Part shown: positions 16,401 through 21,845 of the stretch, in pieces
Numbering within the stretch: position 1 is the stretch's first letter
How the letters are laid out: the number at the start of each line of letters is the position of its first letter
Source of the DNA: CAZBZG01 sp964496245
Lineage (GTDB): Bacteria > Planctomycetota > SZUA-567
Direction: 5' to 3'
Assembly: GCA_964496245.1 (NCBI GenBank)
Contig: CAZBZG010000047.1
Span: 1 to 21,845 of the forward strand
DNA length: 21,845 nucleotides
Position numbers and translations under genes: made by a program
Notes under the pieces: model-generated
What the model was told of the DNA's origin: nothing
What the model saw: the letters and a program-made list of their open reading frames with translations, nothing else
The model's database searches: none

Positions 16401-19400
16401 CTCGGGCACGATCCGACCGACGCAGGAGGACGGTATTTCCCGGGAGACCTGGACGATGTGCGCATCTACGACCGCGCTTTGGATGCGACCGAGATCGCTG
16501 CTCTTCATAACTACGGCGTCTCGCGCTTTACCGCCAAGATCACCACGGGCGACGACGTGCTCATGAAGGAGTACCAGGACACGAGCGGGTATACCTACGG
16601 CGAAGATACGGACATCGACGACCCCGATGCTTCGGCCAATGGCCGCGTGTTGTGGCTCGCTACCGCGGTCTCGCTCACCGACTTCACGGGCAGGCCGGGG
16701 GCTGACGGCGTGGCGCTCGAGTGGTCCACGGCCAACGAGCTCGGGAACGCCGGGTTTCGGATCTACCGCTGGCAGGTGCCGGCAGGAAGCGGGCTGGCGC
16801 GCCTTCCGTTCAGCGCCAGCCGGCCCGGGCCGGCGTGGCAGCTTCTGACGCCCGCGCGCATCCCGGGCGCGGACGGATCGGTCACGCGCCAAACCTATGC
16901 GTATGTGGACCGGACGGCGAAGCCGGGCGCGCGCTACGCGTACGCGCTCGTGGACGAGGATCTCGGGGGCAATGCCTCCTGCGAGCAGCCGCCTGTCGTG
17001 GTCGACGTGCCGGATCGTCTGTCGCGCGCCGGCACCGACCGTGCGGCGCGGCCGCACGGACCTGCGCTGGGCCCATGTGTCGAACGCGTGGCGCGGATCC
17101 TGCCCGGCCCGTTCGCGTCCCGCCTCCTCCTGACGCGCGGGCTGACCGATGAGGTCAGCCGGTCGGTCGCGTGGGCGCTTCGCGCCCCCGCCGGAGAGCC
17201 GCAGGCTGTGGCGTGCGCGTGGCGCGGGGAGGATGCGCGTGCGGATCCTCCTGTGATGACCGTGGCGCGTTGGAAGAACGGCGCGCGCCGACGAGGGCCT
17301 CGGGTTCGGCACGACGCTGCGCACGCCCGCGGATCTTCGACGCGGAACGCGCCGGCCTTGGTTCGCCGCCTGCGTACGCTCGGAAGGGCGCTCAAGCGGA
17401 CCGCGTTCGTTCGCAGCGTCGGCGATCTCGCGGCCGCGCATCTGCCCCGGCGTGCAGCTGAAGCGGTGGCGCGTACGCTCGGGCAGGCGGACCGGTCCGT
17501 TCCTCTGGATGCAGCGGGCGCAGCCCGCCCCCGCCAAGCGCCTCTGACGTTCCCGCTGCAGCCCGCCGGAAACCCGCGGGCCGTGCAGGCCCTGATGCGG
17601 CTGCTGGCCGAGGCCGGGCTGAGCGGCGTGCTCTCGATCAACGACAGCTGGAGCGTCTTCGAGGCCCATTTCGTCACCGGAAACCCGCGGGCCGTGCAGG
17701 GTGCACCGGTTCGTGGCCGGTCCAGCAATCCGGCGCCGCGCACGCAGCGCAGGCCGCCGACCGAGACGCGTATGACGCGGGCGCAGGACTCGCCCCCACG
17801 CCTGCAGCCGGCCAAGCGCCGGGGCGGCATCGCGATTCCCGCGCGCGATCCGGAGTATGACCCGGGTTCGCGCGTGCGGCCCTGGCCGTTCCGGCCGCGC
17901 GAACGGTTCGTAGGCCCGCGCGCGCGCATCGAGATCCGCGCCGAAGGATTGGTGCGGCTGGCGGAGAGCGAACTCGAAGCCCTCGGCTTCGACCTGCGCC
18001 AGCGGTTCGTGCTCGAGCACATGGGCGTGCGTGTGCCGGTCTGGACGGTGCCGGCAGCGGACGGAACGGGCCTGGATCTCTGCTTCTTCGCGCGCCAGCG
18101 GCACACGCTCTACAGCAAGACGAACGTCTACCACCTCCGCCAGACCACACGCCAGCGCCCCCGGCCGGTGCGGACGCGGCCCTGTCGTGAAGCAGGGAAC
18201 GGCCCGTCCGACTACGAGGCCACGAGCCGGTTCGAGGAAGACGTGTACTGGCGTTCGTTCCTGCCGCGCAGTTCGGGCGAAGAGGACCACTGGTTCACGC
18301 GGCAGTTGCTCTTCAAGGGCAAGACCACGTCGTTTGCGCTCGCCTGCGACGGACCGCTCGCAGGGCGTGCGGGGCGCGTGCGCCTGATGCTGCGCAACTA
18401 CACGGGCGCGGCCCACCTCACGGTCGCGGTGAACGGCGTGGAGGTGGGCGCATTCGCCTGGGACGGCGGCCGGCGCTTCCTTGCGGAGGCCGAGATCCCC
18501 GCGGGCGTGCTCGAGGACGGGGACAACACGGTCACGCTCGCGAGCGTGGGCGATACGCCCCAGCCGCTCGACATCGTGTACACCGACTGGGTGGAGCTCC
18601 GCTACCGCCGGCCGCTGGAAGCGATCGATGGGGCGCTCGTGTTCACAGCGGACACGAGCGGCACGGCGCGCGTCGGCGGTCTGCGTACGGACCGTGTCCT
18701 GGTCGCAGACGTGACCGAGGAGGCGGGCGAACGCCACGTCCGTCGCCTCCAGGTGGAGACGGCGGTCGACGGCCGCCTGGCTGCGGTCTTCCCTGTCTCG
18801 GCCGGCCATCGCTATGCGGTGAGCGAGTTCGATGCGCTCGGGAGTCCCGGGGCGCTGGAGGCTGTGGGGACCCCGCCGGACCTGTCCGGCCTCGATGCCG
18901 AGCTCCTGGTCGTCTCCACGGACGCGCTCCACGACGCAGCCCTGGCCTACGCGCGCATGCACCGCAGCGAGGGAATGACCGTGGAGGTCTTCACGCTGTC
19001 GGACGCGCTCGCCGCCGGGTATCACGGGCTCTACGACCCCGAGGCCATCCTGCGGCTCATCCGCAAGCTCCGGCCGCGGTACGTGCTGATGCTAGGCGAT
19101 ATGACCTTCGACTACTTCGGGGTCTACTCCGACGACGTGGACTACGCCATTCCGGCGCCGTTCGTCGTGAGCCAGGACCTGCACGCGGTGAGCGACTATG
19201 CCTACGCCATTGCTTTCGGCGCAGAGAGCCCGGTGGCTGTGGGACGGATTCCGGTGCGCACGCCCGAGCAGGCGCGTGTCGTGCTCGACAAGATCGAGGG
19301 CCGGGCGGCGGGCGGCGCGGCTGCGTGGGATCTCGTGACAGCGGCCTGCGATTCGCAGGGACACTTCCGGGAATCCTGCGAGCGGGCCGCGGCTGTGGTG

Positions 19401-19898
19401 GACGGCGCGGTCAAGCGGGCCTACATCAAGGACCTCGGCCTCACGGAGGCGCGTTCTGCCTTGCTGTCGGGGTGGAACCAGGGTGCGCGCGTGGTCTACT
19501 TCTCCGGCCACGGCAGCCAGCACCAGTGGGCCAAGAAGAAGCTGTTCGAGACGCCGCAGGTGGCCGGGCTGACCGAGCAGGCCGCGCCCCCGCTCGTGAT
19601 CCAGCTCGACTGCCTCTCGAGCGGCGTACACCTGCCTGCAGGCGGGGGCTACGCTTGCCTGGCCGAAGCTTTGTTGCTCACCCCCGGCCGGGGTGCGTCC
19701 GCCGTGGTCGGATCGGTGGCCGTGACCCCGCCCAAGGGCCAGACCGAACTGGGCGTCGCCATGCTCCAGGCGCTCCAGGTCGACGGTGCCACCCTTGGCG
19801 ACGCCTTTGCCGCTGCGCAAGCCGCGCTCGCCAAAGCCGGCACCGACCCCGGGGTGCTTCGGTCCTTCCTCCTCTTGGGCGATCCGGCGGCCCGATAG
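13461..19898 (+). CDS. Giant secreted LamG and C25 (gingipain-type) cysteine peptidase
   Basis: 2145 aa. Signal peptide MRCRCIMLVVALLVLTAHAAQA begins at ATG 13461, with GGAGG four bases upstream; upstream in-frame ATG codons lack an RBS and would bury the signal. Beta-repeat blocks of the type APSGTLTVSGDF...THNSG recur near residues 130-160, 310-345 and 620-650. Two LamG-like domains start near 365 (LLAHWAFDEGSGTTALDSSG) and 801 (LLAHWRFEETSGTTAADSSG). An Fn3-like domain spans about 1070-1170. An Arg/Ala/Pro-rich zone covers about 1180-1465. A gingipain-like propeptide follows, then the C25 domain from about 1815 to the end. Catalytic His2017 (YFSGHGS) and Cys2051 (QLDCLSSG) are 34 residues apart, close to the spacing known in RgpB. 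No type IX sorting domain is visible. It probably degrades or binds extracellular polymer and protein. Confidence 0.88.
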   Translation: MRCRCIMLVVALLVLTAHAAQAATSRYWVGGTGNWNDTSHWSDASGGSSGSSVPDSSADAIFDGNSGGGTCTVNAAVAVLSLQLQSGNTTTISQGSYTVDVGSGGLQHAAGAFTGGTGGMTVAGSLALSGGTFTAPSGTLTVSSDFNHTGGTFAHNSGTVTFDGAGAQTVTTGGTGAGNAFHDVIVANTHATPDDANDVDTSGAIKVEGTLTVNDGQFQPETSSDLDIVTIGGNGIFKPDASATIYVAGDWTNNGVFTHGDGAVVLDGTTSIAGTSNTVFYDLTIDGTASVSLSDLVVKRDFTLTSGSFTAPSGTLTVSGDFTQNGGTYTHNSGVLKMDAGVAQTLNVTSAVNDLMIGDVPQTDLLAHWAFDEGSGTTALDSSGNGYDGTLQGDTTYVAGKIGSHALSFDGTDDYVLDDDGETYINGISAVTVSLWVKSDLTGTDRGFMIAQDPDDTDTVFGIRYDAAGWAYGGTDLIKAGITTTGGDQQIEGESGMQTTSWQHVAMTWSSGNEIEIFVDGVRNVPNGADAGQSGTVTGATKVIIGKGAKDSGTNSWDGLIDDVRFYSRVLSDTEIAALAAGGGSGGGGSATVTLGAALDVNGDLTINQATLDTSATAYAINVAGDWNNGGSFTHNSGTVTFDGTSSVKGENSTTFGDVTVSGSATIDTDTTADGTLAVSGTATVSAGCDLGIGTAISAEAASSFAAEAGASISNNGSGEYTITLSGDVNMPGTSGSPVTISNGSLTLAGASGKTAVASYVRMSGGYPASADSYLAITGAAWNGYRFLGWGFGGDQAPTSNLLAHWRFEETSGTTAADSSGNGYDGSLSGGASWSSAAKIGEGAVQLDGTDGVVDLGTRAAFDLTEFTIAGWFRTSDMSDYHCLTSKNVTSWTNRNWWVAVWEQGASGHGDGWLVFRTSSGGAMDVDIGSGVDVTDNAWHHFAVVLKPGAGNKAYLYLDGTERSTQDSPGTPDLPSTAAYLGHDPTDAGGRYFPGDLDDVRIYDRALDATEIAALHNYGVSRFTAKITTGDDVLMKEYQDTSGYTYGEDTDIDDPDASANGRVLWLATAVSLTDFTGRPGADGVALEWSTANELGNAGFRIYRWQVPAGSGLARLPFSASRPGPAWQLLTPARIPGADGSVTRQTYAYVDRTAKPGARYAYALVDEDLGGNASCEQPPVVVDVPDRLSRAGTDRAARPHGPALGPCVERVARILPGPFASRLLLTRGLTDEVSRSVAWALRAPAGEPQAVACAWRGEDARADPPVMTVARWKNGARRRGPRVRHDAAHARGSSTRNAPALVRRLRTLGRALKRTAFVRSVGDLAAAHLPRRAAEAVARTLGQADRSVPLDAAGAARPRQAPLTFPLQPAGNPRAVQALMRLLAEAGLSGVLSINDSWSVFEAHFVTGNPRAVQGAPVRGRSSNPAPRTQRRPPTETRMTRAQDSPPRLQPAKRRGGIAIPARDPEYDPGSRVRPWPFRPRERFVGPRARIEIRAEGLVRLAESELEALGFDLRQRFVLEHMGVRVPVWTVPAADGTGLDLCFFARQRHTLYSKTNVYHLRQTTRQRPRPVRTRPCREAGNGPSDYEATSRFEEDVYWRSFLPRSSGEEDHWFTRQLLFKGKTTSFALACDGPLAGRAGRVRLMLRNYTGAAHLTVAVNGVEVGAFAWDGGRRFLAEAEIPAGVLEDGDNTVTLASVGDTPQPLDIVYTDWVELRYRRPLEAIDGALVFTADTSGTARVGGLRTDRVLVADVTEEAGERHVRRLQVETAVDGRLAAVFPVSAGHRYAVSEFDALGSPGALEAVGTPPDLSGLDAELLVVSTDALHDAALAYARMHRSEGMTVEVFTLSDALAAGYHGLYDPEAILRLIRKLRPRYVLMLGDMTFDYFGVYSDDVDYAIPAPFVVSQDLHAVSDYAYAIAFGAESPVAVGRIPVRTPEQARVVLDKIEGRAAGGAAAWDLVTAACDSQGHFRESCERAAAVVDGAVKRAYIKDLGLTEARSALLSGWNQGARVVYFSGHGSQHQWAKKKLFETPQVAGLTEQAAPPLVIQLDCLSSGVHLPAGGGYACLAEALLLTPGRGASAVVGSVAVTPPKGQTELGVAMLQALQVDGATLGDAFAAAQAALAKAGTDPGVLRSFLLLGDPAAR
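17566..17589 (+). repeat. 24-bp in-frame repeat, copy 1
   Basis: Identical over 24 bp to 17677-17700, 111 bp apart and in the same reading frame; each copy encodes GNPRAVQ. The repeat contains the 8-bp palindrome CCCGCGGG. It lies in the low-complexity zone of the giant peptidase gene. Confidence 0.8.
17677..17700 (+). repeat. 24-bp in-frame repeat, copy 2
   Basis: Second copy of the repeat at 17566-17589. The 87 bp between the copies encode a normal-looking helical peptide. Confidence 0.8.
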
Positions 19899-20184
19899 GG
19901 CGGGCGTGGCCGCGGGCGCCGTTCGCGCAGCGTCCGTCCTGCGAACGGCCTCGCCGCTCAGGCTTCAGCGTGGACTGTACCGTCCCTGGCAGCGCAGCCG
20001 CTCTGCATACGCGAGCACCTTCTCCATGATCCGGCCCCCCGTACAATCCAGAGGCTGATCCTAAAACCTACCCACAGGATTTGCCTTGCCTGCGCCCGGC
20101 CCTCCATTATACTGACCCCGGAAGGGCAACTTCCGCCGCCGCAGCTCCCAGTCCCCCCGCAAGTCATGCAGGCGGATAATAAAC
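19899..20184. other. Intergenic region before the cassette array
   Basis: No convincing gene. A minus-strand open frame of 20 codons (19965-20027) has no RBS. An inverted pair TCCGCC (about 20132-20137) and GGCGGA (about 20171-20176) lies just before the first cassette boundary and could be a degenerate attC or an attI-like site, but the usual boxes are not clear. No integrase gene is visible. Confidence 0.5.
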
Positions 20185-20241
20185 GTTGGGATCGGCAATC
20201 GGTCGTTGTCAGTGAAGCGATAGCGGAACGGTTGTCGTTGG

Positions 20242-20255
20242 CGTAATCGTAATCG
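20242..20255. repeat. TAATCG hexamer run, left arm
   Basis: CGTAATCGTAATCG just upstream of the start of the four-helix-bundle gene. It is inverted relative to the longer run at 20623-20648 near the gene's 3' end, and the neighbouring GTTGTCG is also shared in inverted form. Confidence 0.7.
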
Positions 20256-20263
20256 GAGAAGCG

Positions 20264-20707
20264 ATGCCGTTCGGGCACGAAGAACTTGATGTCTACCGGC
20301 TCGCCATCGACTACGTGGCTTGGTCCTACGCGCTTGCGAAGGGACTGAGCGGCGTAGACCGTCACGCCCGTGATCAACTGCTTCGTGCGGCCGTTGCCGA
20401 GGGCAACGGCAAAGGGACGAACGCTGACCGTCGGCGCTTCTTTGAGATCGCCCGTGGCTCCGCACTGGAATGGTCCGCGATCCAAGACTGTCTGGATGCC
20501 TGCCAAGTGCTCAATGTCGAGCAGAACCGTAGGGGCAAGACGATGCTTCTGCGCATCGTTTCGAGGTTGACGAAGCTCGCACGACGGGGCCATGAACTGC
20601 GTGAGGAACCGGCTGTGTACGGCGATTACGATTACGATTACGACAACGCGGAACACAGGAAATCCCAACAAACGGCTGCACTGGACGCTCATTCTTCGCG
20701 CCAGTGA
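20264..20707 (+). CDS. Four-helix-bundle (S23/IVP-type) protein
   Basis: 147 aa with the signature of the four-helix-bundle family first named from 23S rRNA intervening sequences: HEELDVYRLAIDYVAW at the start, ARDQLLRA, AEGNGKGTNADRRRFFEIARGSALEW in the middle, and a last helix near 95-112. The family is related to the Avd accessory protein of diversity-generating retroelements; its general role is unsettled. Between RDQLLRA and AEGNGKG the usual SQSIPLNI-like stretch appears to be missing about seven residues, which would shorten helix 2. The tail contains DYDYDYD, encoded by an ATTACG hexamer run. ATG 20264 has GGAGAA just upstream. It is the only gene of cassette 1 and ends inside its attC. 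Confidence 0.8.
   Translation: MPFGHEELDVYRLAIDYVAWSYALAKGLSGVDRHARDQLLRAAVAEGNGKGTNADRRRFFEIARGSALEWSAIQDCLDACQVLNVEQNRRGKTMLLRIVSRLTKLARRGHELREEPAVYGDYDYDYDNAEHRKSQQTAALDAHSSRQ
20623..20648. repeat. ATTACG hexamer run, right arm
   Basis: Three GATTAC units followed by GACAACG, inside the 3' end of the four-helix-bundle gene. It encodes the DYDYDYD tail. It is the inverted counterpart of 20242-20255. Confidence 0.7.
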
Positions 20708-20724
20708 TCCGCCAGCCGTTCGAT
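20662..20724 (+). other. attC-like recombination site 1
   Basis: R'' is ATCCCAAC (20662-20669) and R' is GTTCGAT (20718-20724). The L''/L' stem is CACTGG (20679-20684) with CCAGTG (20701-20706), continued by CGC/GCG after an unpaired A at 20685, which fits the extrahelical base of attC hairpins. A terminal loop (20689-20697) and an outer stem CGGCTG/CAGCCG complete it. The site is 63 bp long, within the known attC range. Confidence 0.7.
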
Positions 20725-20740
20725 TTCAAAGAAGAACGTC

Positions 20741-20769
20741 TTGACGTTATAGCGGCATAGTGCTAACCT
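20741..20769 (+). promoter_or_regulatory. Candidate cassette-borne promoter
   Basis: TTGACG (20741-20746), a 17-bp spacer and TAACCT (20764-20769): a good -35 and a poor -10. The antitoxin start is at 20792. Toxin-antitoxin cassettes commonly carry their own promoter, which supports the call. Confidence 0.4.
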
Positions 20770-20791
20770 TGGGGAAGAAGAGGAGGCCCCC

Positions 20792-21025
20792 ATGAGCACT
20801 TTAAGCAAACGCGCAACCGTGTACCTTGACCCGGTTCTTCACAAGGCGCTTCGGCTAAAAGCCGCCGAGACATCTCGTTCCGTGTCGGAGTTGATCAATG
20901 AAGCCGTACGGGATGAACTGGCGGAGGATGTGGACGATCTTGCTGATTTTGAGGCCCGTAAGCGTGACCCCGTCATTGTGTTCGAAGACTTTGTCAAAGA
21001 ACTGAAGCGCAATGGCAGAATATAG
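20792..21025 (+). CDS. RHH-type antitoxin
   Basis: 77 aa, an N-terminal ribbon-helix-helix DNA-binding domain (RATVYLDPVLHKALRLKAAETSRSVSELINEAV cut across the strand and two helices), then an acidic C-terminal region that would wrap the toxin. It should repress its own promoter and neutralise the RelE-type toxin encoded next. AGGAGG (20781-20786) lies five bases before the ATG. It overlaps the toxin gene by 14 bp. The family could be called CopG- or RelB-like; the sequence does not decide. Confidence 0.85.
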   Translation: MSTLSKRATVYLDPVLHKALRLKAAETSRSVSELINEAVRDELAEDVDDLADFEARKRDPVIVFEDFVKELKRNGRI

Positions 21026-21272
21026 CATTGTCGTCCGCAAGTCGGTTGCCAAGGATCTCAAGGGCATACCCAAGAAGGATGCTCAACGCATCGTTAGAGC
21101 AATTGCCGGACTGGCCAAGGAGCCCGGGCCGCCACAGTCAAAGAAGCTGTCCGGAGAGCAGAAGTACCGCCTGCGCTGTGGTGTCTATCGTATTCTCTAC
21201 CAGATTGAAGATGATCGGCTTGTCATCTGCGTCGTGCGAGTGCGACATCGTAAGGACGTGTACCGAAAATGA
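21012..21272 (+). CDS. RelE/ParE-superfamily toxin
   Basis: 86 aa, full length for the family. The N-terminus is basic (VVRKSVAKDLKGIPKKDAQRI), and the C-terminal half has the usual YRLRCGVYRILYQIEDDRLVICVVRVRHR beta-sheet pattern and a terminal VYR. RelE-like members cut mRNA at the ribosome and ParE-like members block gyrase. The C-terminal Arg and Tyr favour RelE slightly. The stop codon directly precedes the attC of cassette 2. It is co-translated with the upstream antitoxin. Confidence 0.87.
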   Translation: MAEYSIVVRKSVAKDLKGIPKKDAQRIVRAIAGLAKEPGPPQSKKLSGEQKYRLRCGVYRILYQIEDDRLVICVVRVRHRKDVYRK

Positions 21273-21333
21273 ATCGAACAATCCGGTGCAGCGGACGGCT
21301 GGCCGCCGCCGCTGATGACCGCCAACGTTGGCT
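21273..21333 (+). other. attC-like recombination site 2
   Basis: R'' is ATCGAAC (21273-21279) and R' is GTTGGCT (21327-21333). The stem CAGCGG (21289-21294) pairs with CCGCTG (21309-21314), then CGGC (21296-21299) with GCCG (21305-21308), leaving A21295 unpaired as the extrahelical base. The site is 61 bp and has the same architecture as site 1, with a different stem sequence, as expected for attC. Confidence 0.72.
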
Positions 21334-21364
21334 GCAATGAGAGAAAGATGGCAAGGAGAGGCTA

Positions 21365-21469
21365 TTGACGACTGCACAGGCCAAATTTCAGCGGCTGCTG
21401 CGCGAACTGTTCCAGTTCGACTGCGCGGATCTGGATTTCGGCATCTACTGGTGGAATCCGGCATTGTGA
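21365..21469 (+). pseudogene. 5' fragment of a DNA methyltransferase (Mod-type) gene
   Basis: 34 codons from TTG 21365, with AAGGAG six bases upstream (21353-21358). The first 28 residues (FQRLLRELFQFDCADLDFGIY region) match, from memory, the conserved N-terminus of adenine-specific type III/IIG-like site-specific DNA methyltransferases, normally many hundreds of residues long. After the GIY the sequence changes frame context into another gene's remnant and stops at 21467. It is a truncated remnant with an intact start region, not a working enzyme. Confidence 0.55.
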
Positions 21470-21561
21470 AGGCGGCTTCGCTTTCAGACCTGATGAAGGA
21501 AGCGGATGAACTCACGGCAATCCTGGTGACCAGCGTCAAGACCATCAAATCGCGGAGGAAG
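21445..21561 (+). pseudogene. 3' fragment of a four-helix-bundle protein gene
   Basis: In the frame of 21445 the sequence reads LLVESGIVKAASLSDLMKEA followed by DELTAILVTSVKTIKSRR, which resembles the last helix and tail of S23-type four-helix-bundle proteins. The N-terminal three quarters are absent; the preceding DNA is the methyltransferase fragment in another frame. The natural stop is missing, and the frame runs into the left inverted repeat at 21562. Confidence 0.55.
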
Positions 21562-21790
21562 GGGCGCAATCCCAAAAAGTGCCTCCCTGTTTGTGCATGC
21601 AAGCCCCTCAGAGACTGTGATTTGCAGGTTTTGGGCGTCATCTGCGCACCCAGTGGTCGGACAGCTGCTTTCGCCCTCTCGCGCTGCGACGACGCACACG
21701 AGCCGCTGGTGCCGACTTGGCACTGCATTTCAGGCGGTTCGAGGCGTCCACACGGGCGAAATGGCTGAGGCACTTTTCGGGATTGCGCCC
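21562..21790. repeat. Possible MITE bounded by 24-bp inverted repeats
   Basis: GGGCGCAATCCCAAAAAGTG continuing to CCTC (21562-21585) matches the reverse complement of 21767-21790 with one mismatch (A versus G at position 13). About 180 bp with no recognisable gene lie between. No clear target-site duplication is seen. It could be a non-autonomous element or the two ends of a decayed insertion sequence. Confidence 0.5.
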
Positions 21791-21845
21791 GGCCGAAGAA
21801 GTTGTCTTGGACTATTGCTCGGCAGTACGCGGAATCCTGAACAAC

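Larger units (their letters stand above)
20186..20718 (+). mobile_element. Integron-type gene cassette 1 (four-helix-bundle protein)
   Basis: A 533-bp cassette read by the rule that recombination splits G from TT in the R' core. The left boundary is GTTGGGAT (20185-20192). The attC at its right end has R'' box ATCCCAAC (20662-20669), the exact 8-nt reverse complement of the cassette's own 5' end, as expected when a circularised cassette rebuilds a complete attC. The single ORF's stop lies inside the attC, a usual cassette trait. Confidence 0.7.
20719..21327 (+). mobile_element. Integron-type gene cassette 2 (toxin-antitoxin)
   Basis: A 609-bp cassette. Its 5' end with the preceding G reads GTTCGATT (20718-20725), and the R'' box at its 3' end is AATCGAAC (21272-21279), the exact reverse complement. 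It carries a promoter-like sequence and a two-gene toxin-antitoxin pair. Such pairs are typical stabilising cassettes in chromosomal integrons. Confidence 0.72.
21328..21845 (+). mobile_element. Cassette 3, incomplete at window end
   Basis: Starts at TTGGCT after the G of the R' core. The matching R'' box, AGCCAAC, does not occur before the window ends, so the cassette continues or has been disrupted. It contains a chimeric pair of gene fragments and a 24-bp inverted repeat pair. Confidence 0.5.

Noticed and set aside
14415..19025. A 1536-codon open frame on the minus strand opposite the giant peptidase gene
   Set aside because: It mirrors the plus-strand codon bias of a GC-rich gene, has no domain pattern or RBS, and the plus strand has clear LamG and C25 domains.
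19965..20027. A 20-codon minus-strand ORF after the giant gene
   Set aside because: No RBS, no recognisable sequence, too short to support.
20124..20192. A third attC-like site just left of cassette 1
   Set aside because: GGGCAAC and a TCCGCC/GGCGGA stem are present, but the L boxes and an unpaired base are not convincing; it could be attI or chance.
21621..21845. Open frame to the window end with an ending like STRAKWLRHFSGLRPAEEV
   Set aside because: It looks partly protein-like, but has no start, runs through the right inverted repeat and matches no family I recognise.
1..21845. CRISPR arrays, tRNA or rRNA genes
   Set aside because: No regularly spaced repeats of the right length and no tRNA or rRNA sequence patterns were seen.

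Overview
The window is GC-rich, coding-dense bacterial chromosome. The best guess at the lineage is the PVC superphylum, Kiritimatiellota or Lentisphaerota-like. This is an inference from the gene mix: a sulfatase-fold hydrolase, a very large LamG plus C25-peptidase secreted protein, an exopolysaccharide export locus, four-helix-bundle S23-type proteins and integron-like gene cassettes. There are no rRNA genes, tRNA genes or CRISPR arrays to test it.

Layout, left to right. (1) 1-2440: a REP-like palindromic element, then a minus-strand pair made of a sulfatase-fold hydrolase (1040-2440) and an IclR-type regulator (118-903). The hydrolase has Thr where sulfatases carry the formylglycine Cys/Ser. 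(2) 2441-3615: a HepT/MntA toxin-antitoxin pair lying between two identical 27-bp direct repeats; the second repeat is exactly the last eight codons plus stop of the next gene. (3) 3589-6699, minus strand: a compact putative RiPP operon. In transcription order it has a 145-aa PqqD-like RRE protein with a Cys/aromatic-rich tail resembling a precursor core, a radical SAM/SPASM maturase, a small membrane protein overlapping it by ATGA, and a DUF3108-like membrane-anchored protein. (4) 6810-12124, minus strand: polysaccharide secretion, with an HTH plus degenerate-receiver regulator, a Wzc-type tyrosine kinase/co-polymerase and a Wza-type outer-membrane export protein carrying a disordered extension of about 380 residues. 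(5) 12473-13237, plus strand: a strong sigma70-like promoter driving an HTH-receiver regulator that diverges from the export operon. (6) 13461-19898, plus strand: a secreted protein of about 2145 aa with two LamG domains, an Fn3-like domain and a gingipain-type C25 peptidase. (7) 20185-21845: an integron-type cassette array without a visible integrase. Cassette 1 holds a four-helix-bundle protein, cassette 2 a RHH/RelE-type toxin-antitoxin pair, and cassette 3 is partial and holds a chimeric scar of a methyltransferase start joined to a four-helix-bundle end, plus a possible MITE. Two attC-like sites are read directly, and each cassette's R'' box is the exact 8-nt reverse complement of its own 5' end.

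The most interesting candidates are the leader/RRE-core fusion with its SPASM maturase beside an exopolysaccharide export operon, and the cassette array. Functional links between neighbours are inferred from strand, spacing and overlaps only.
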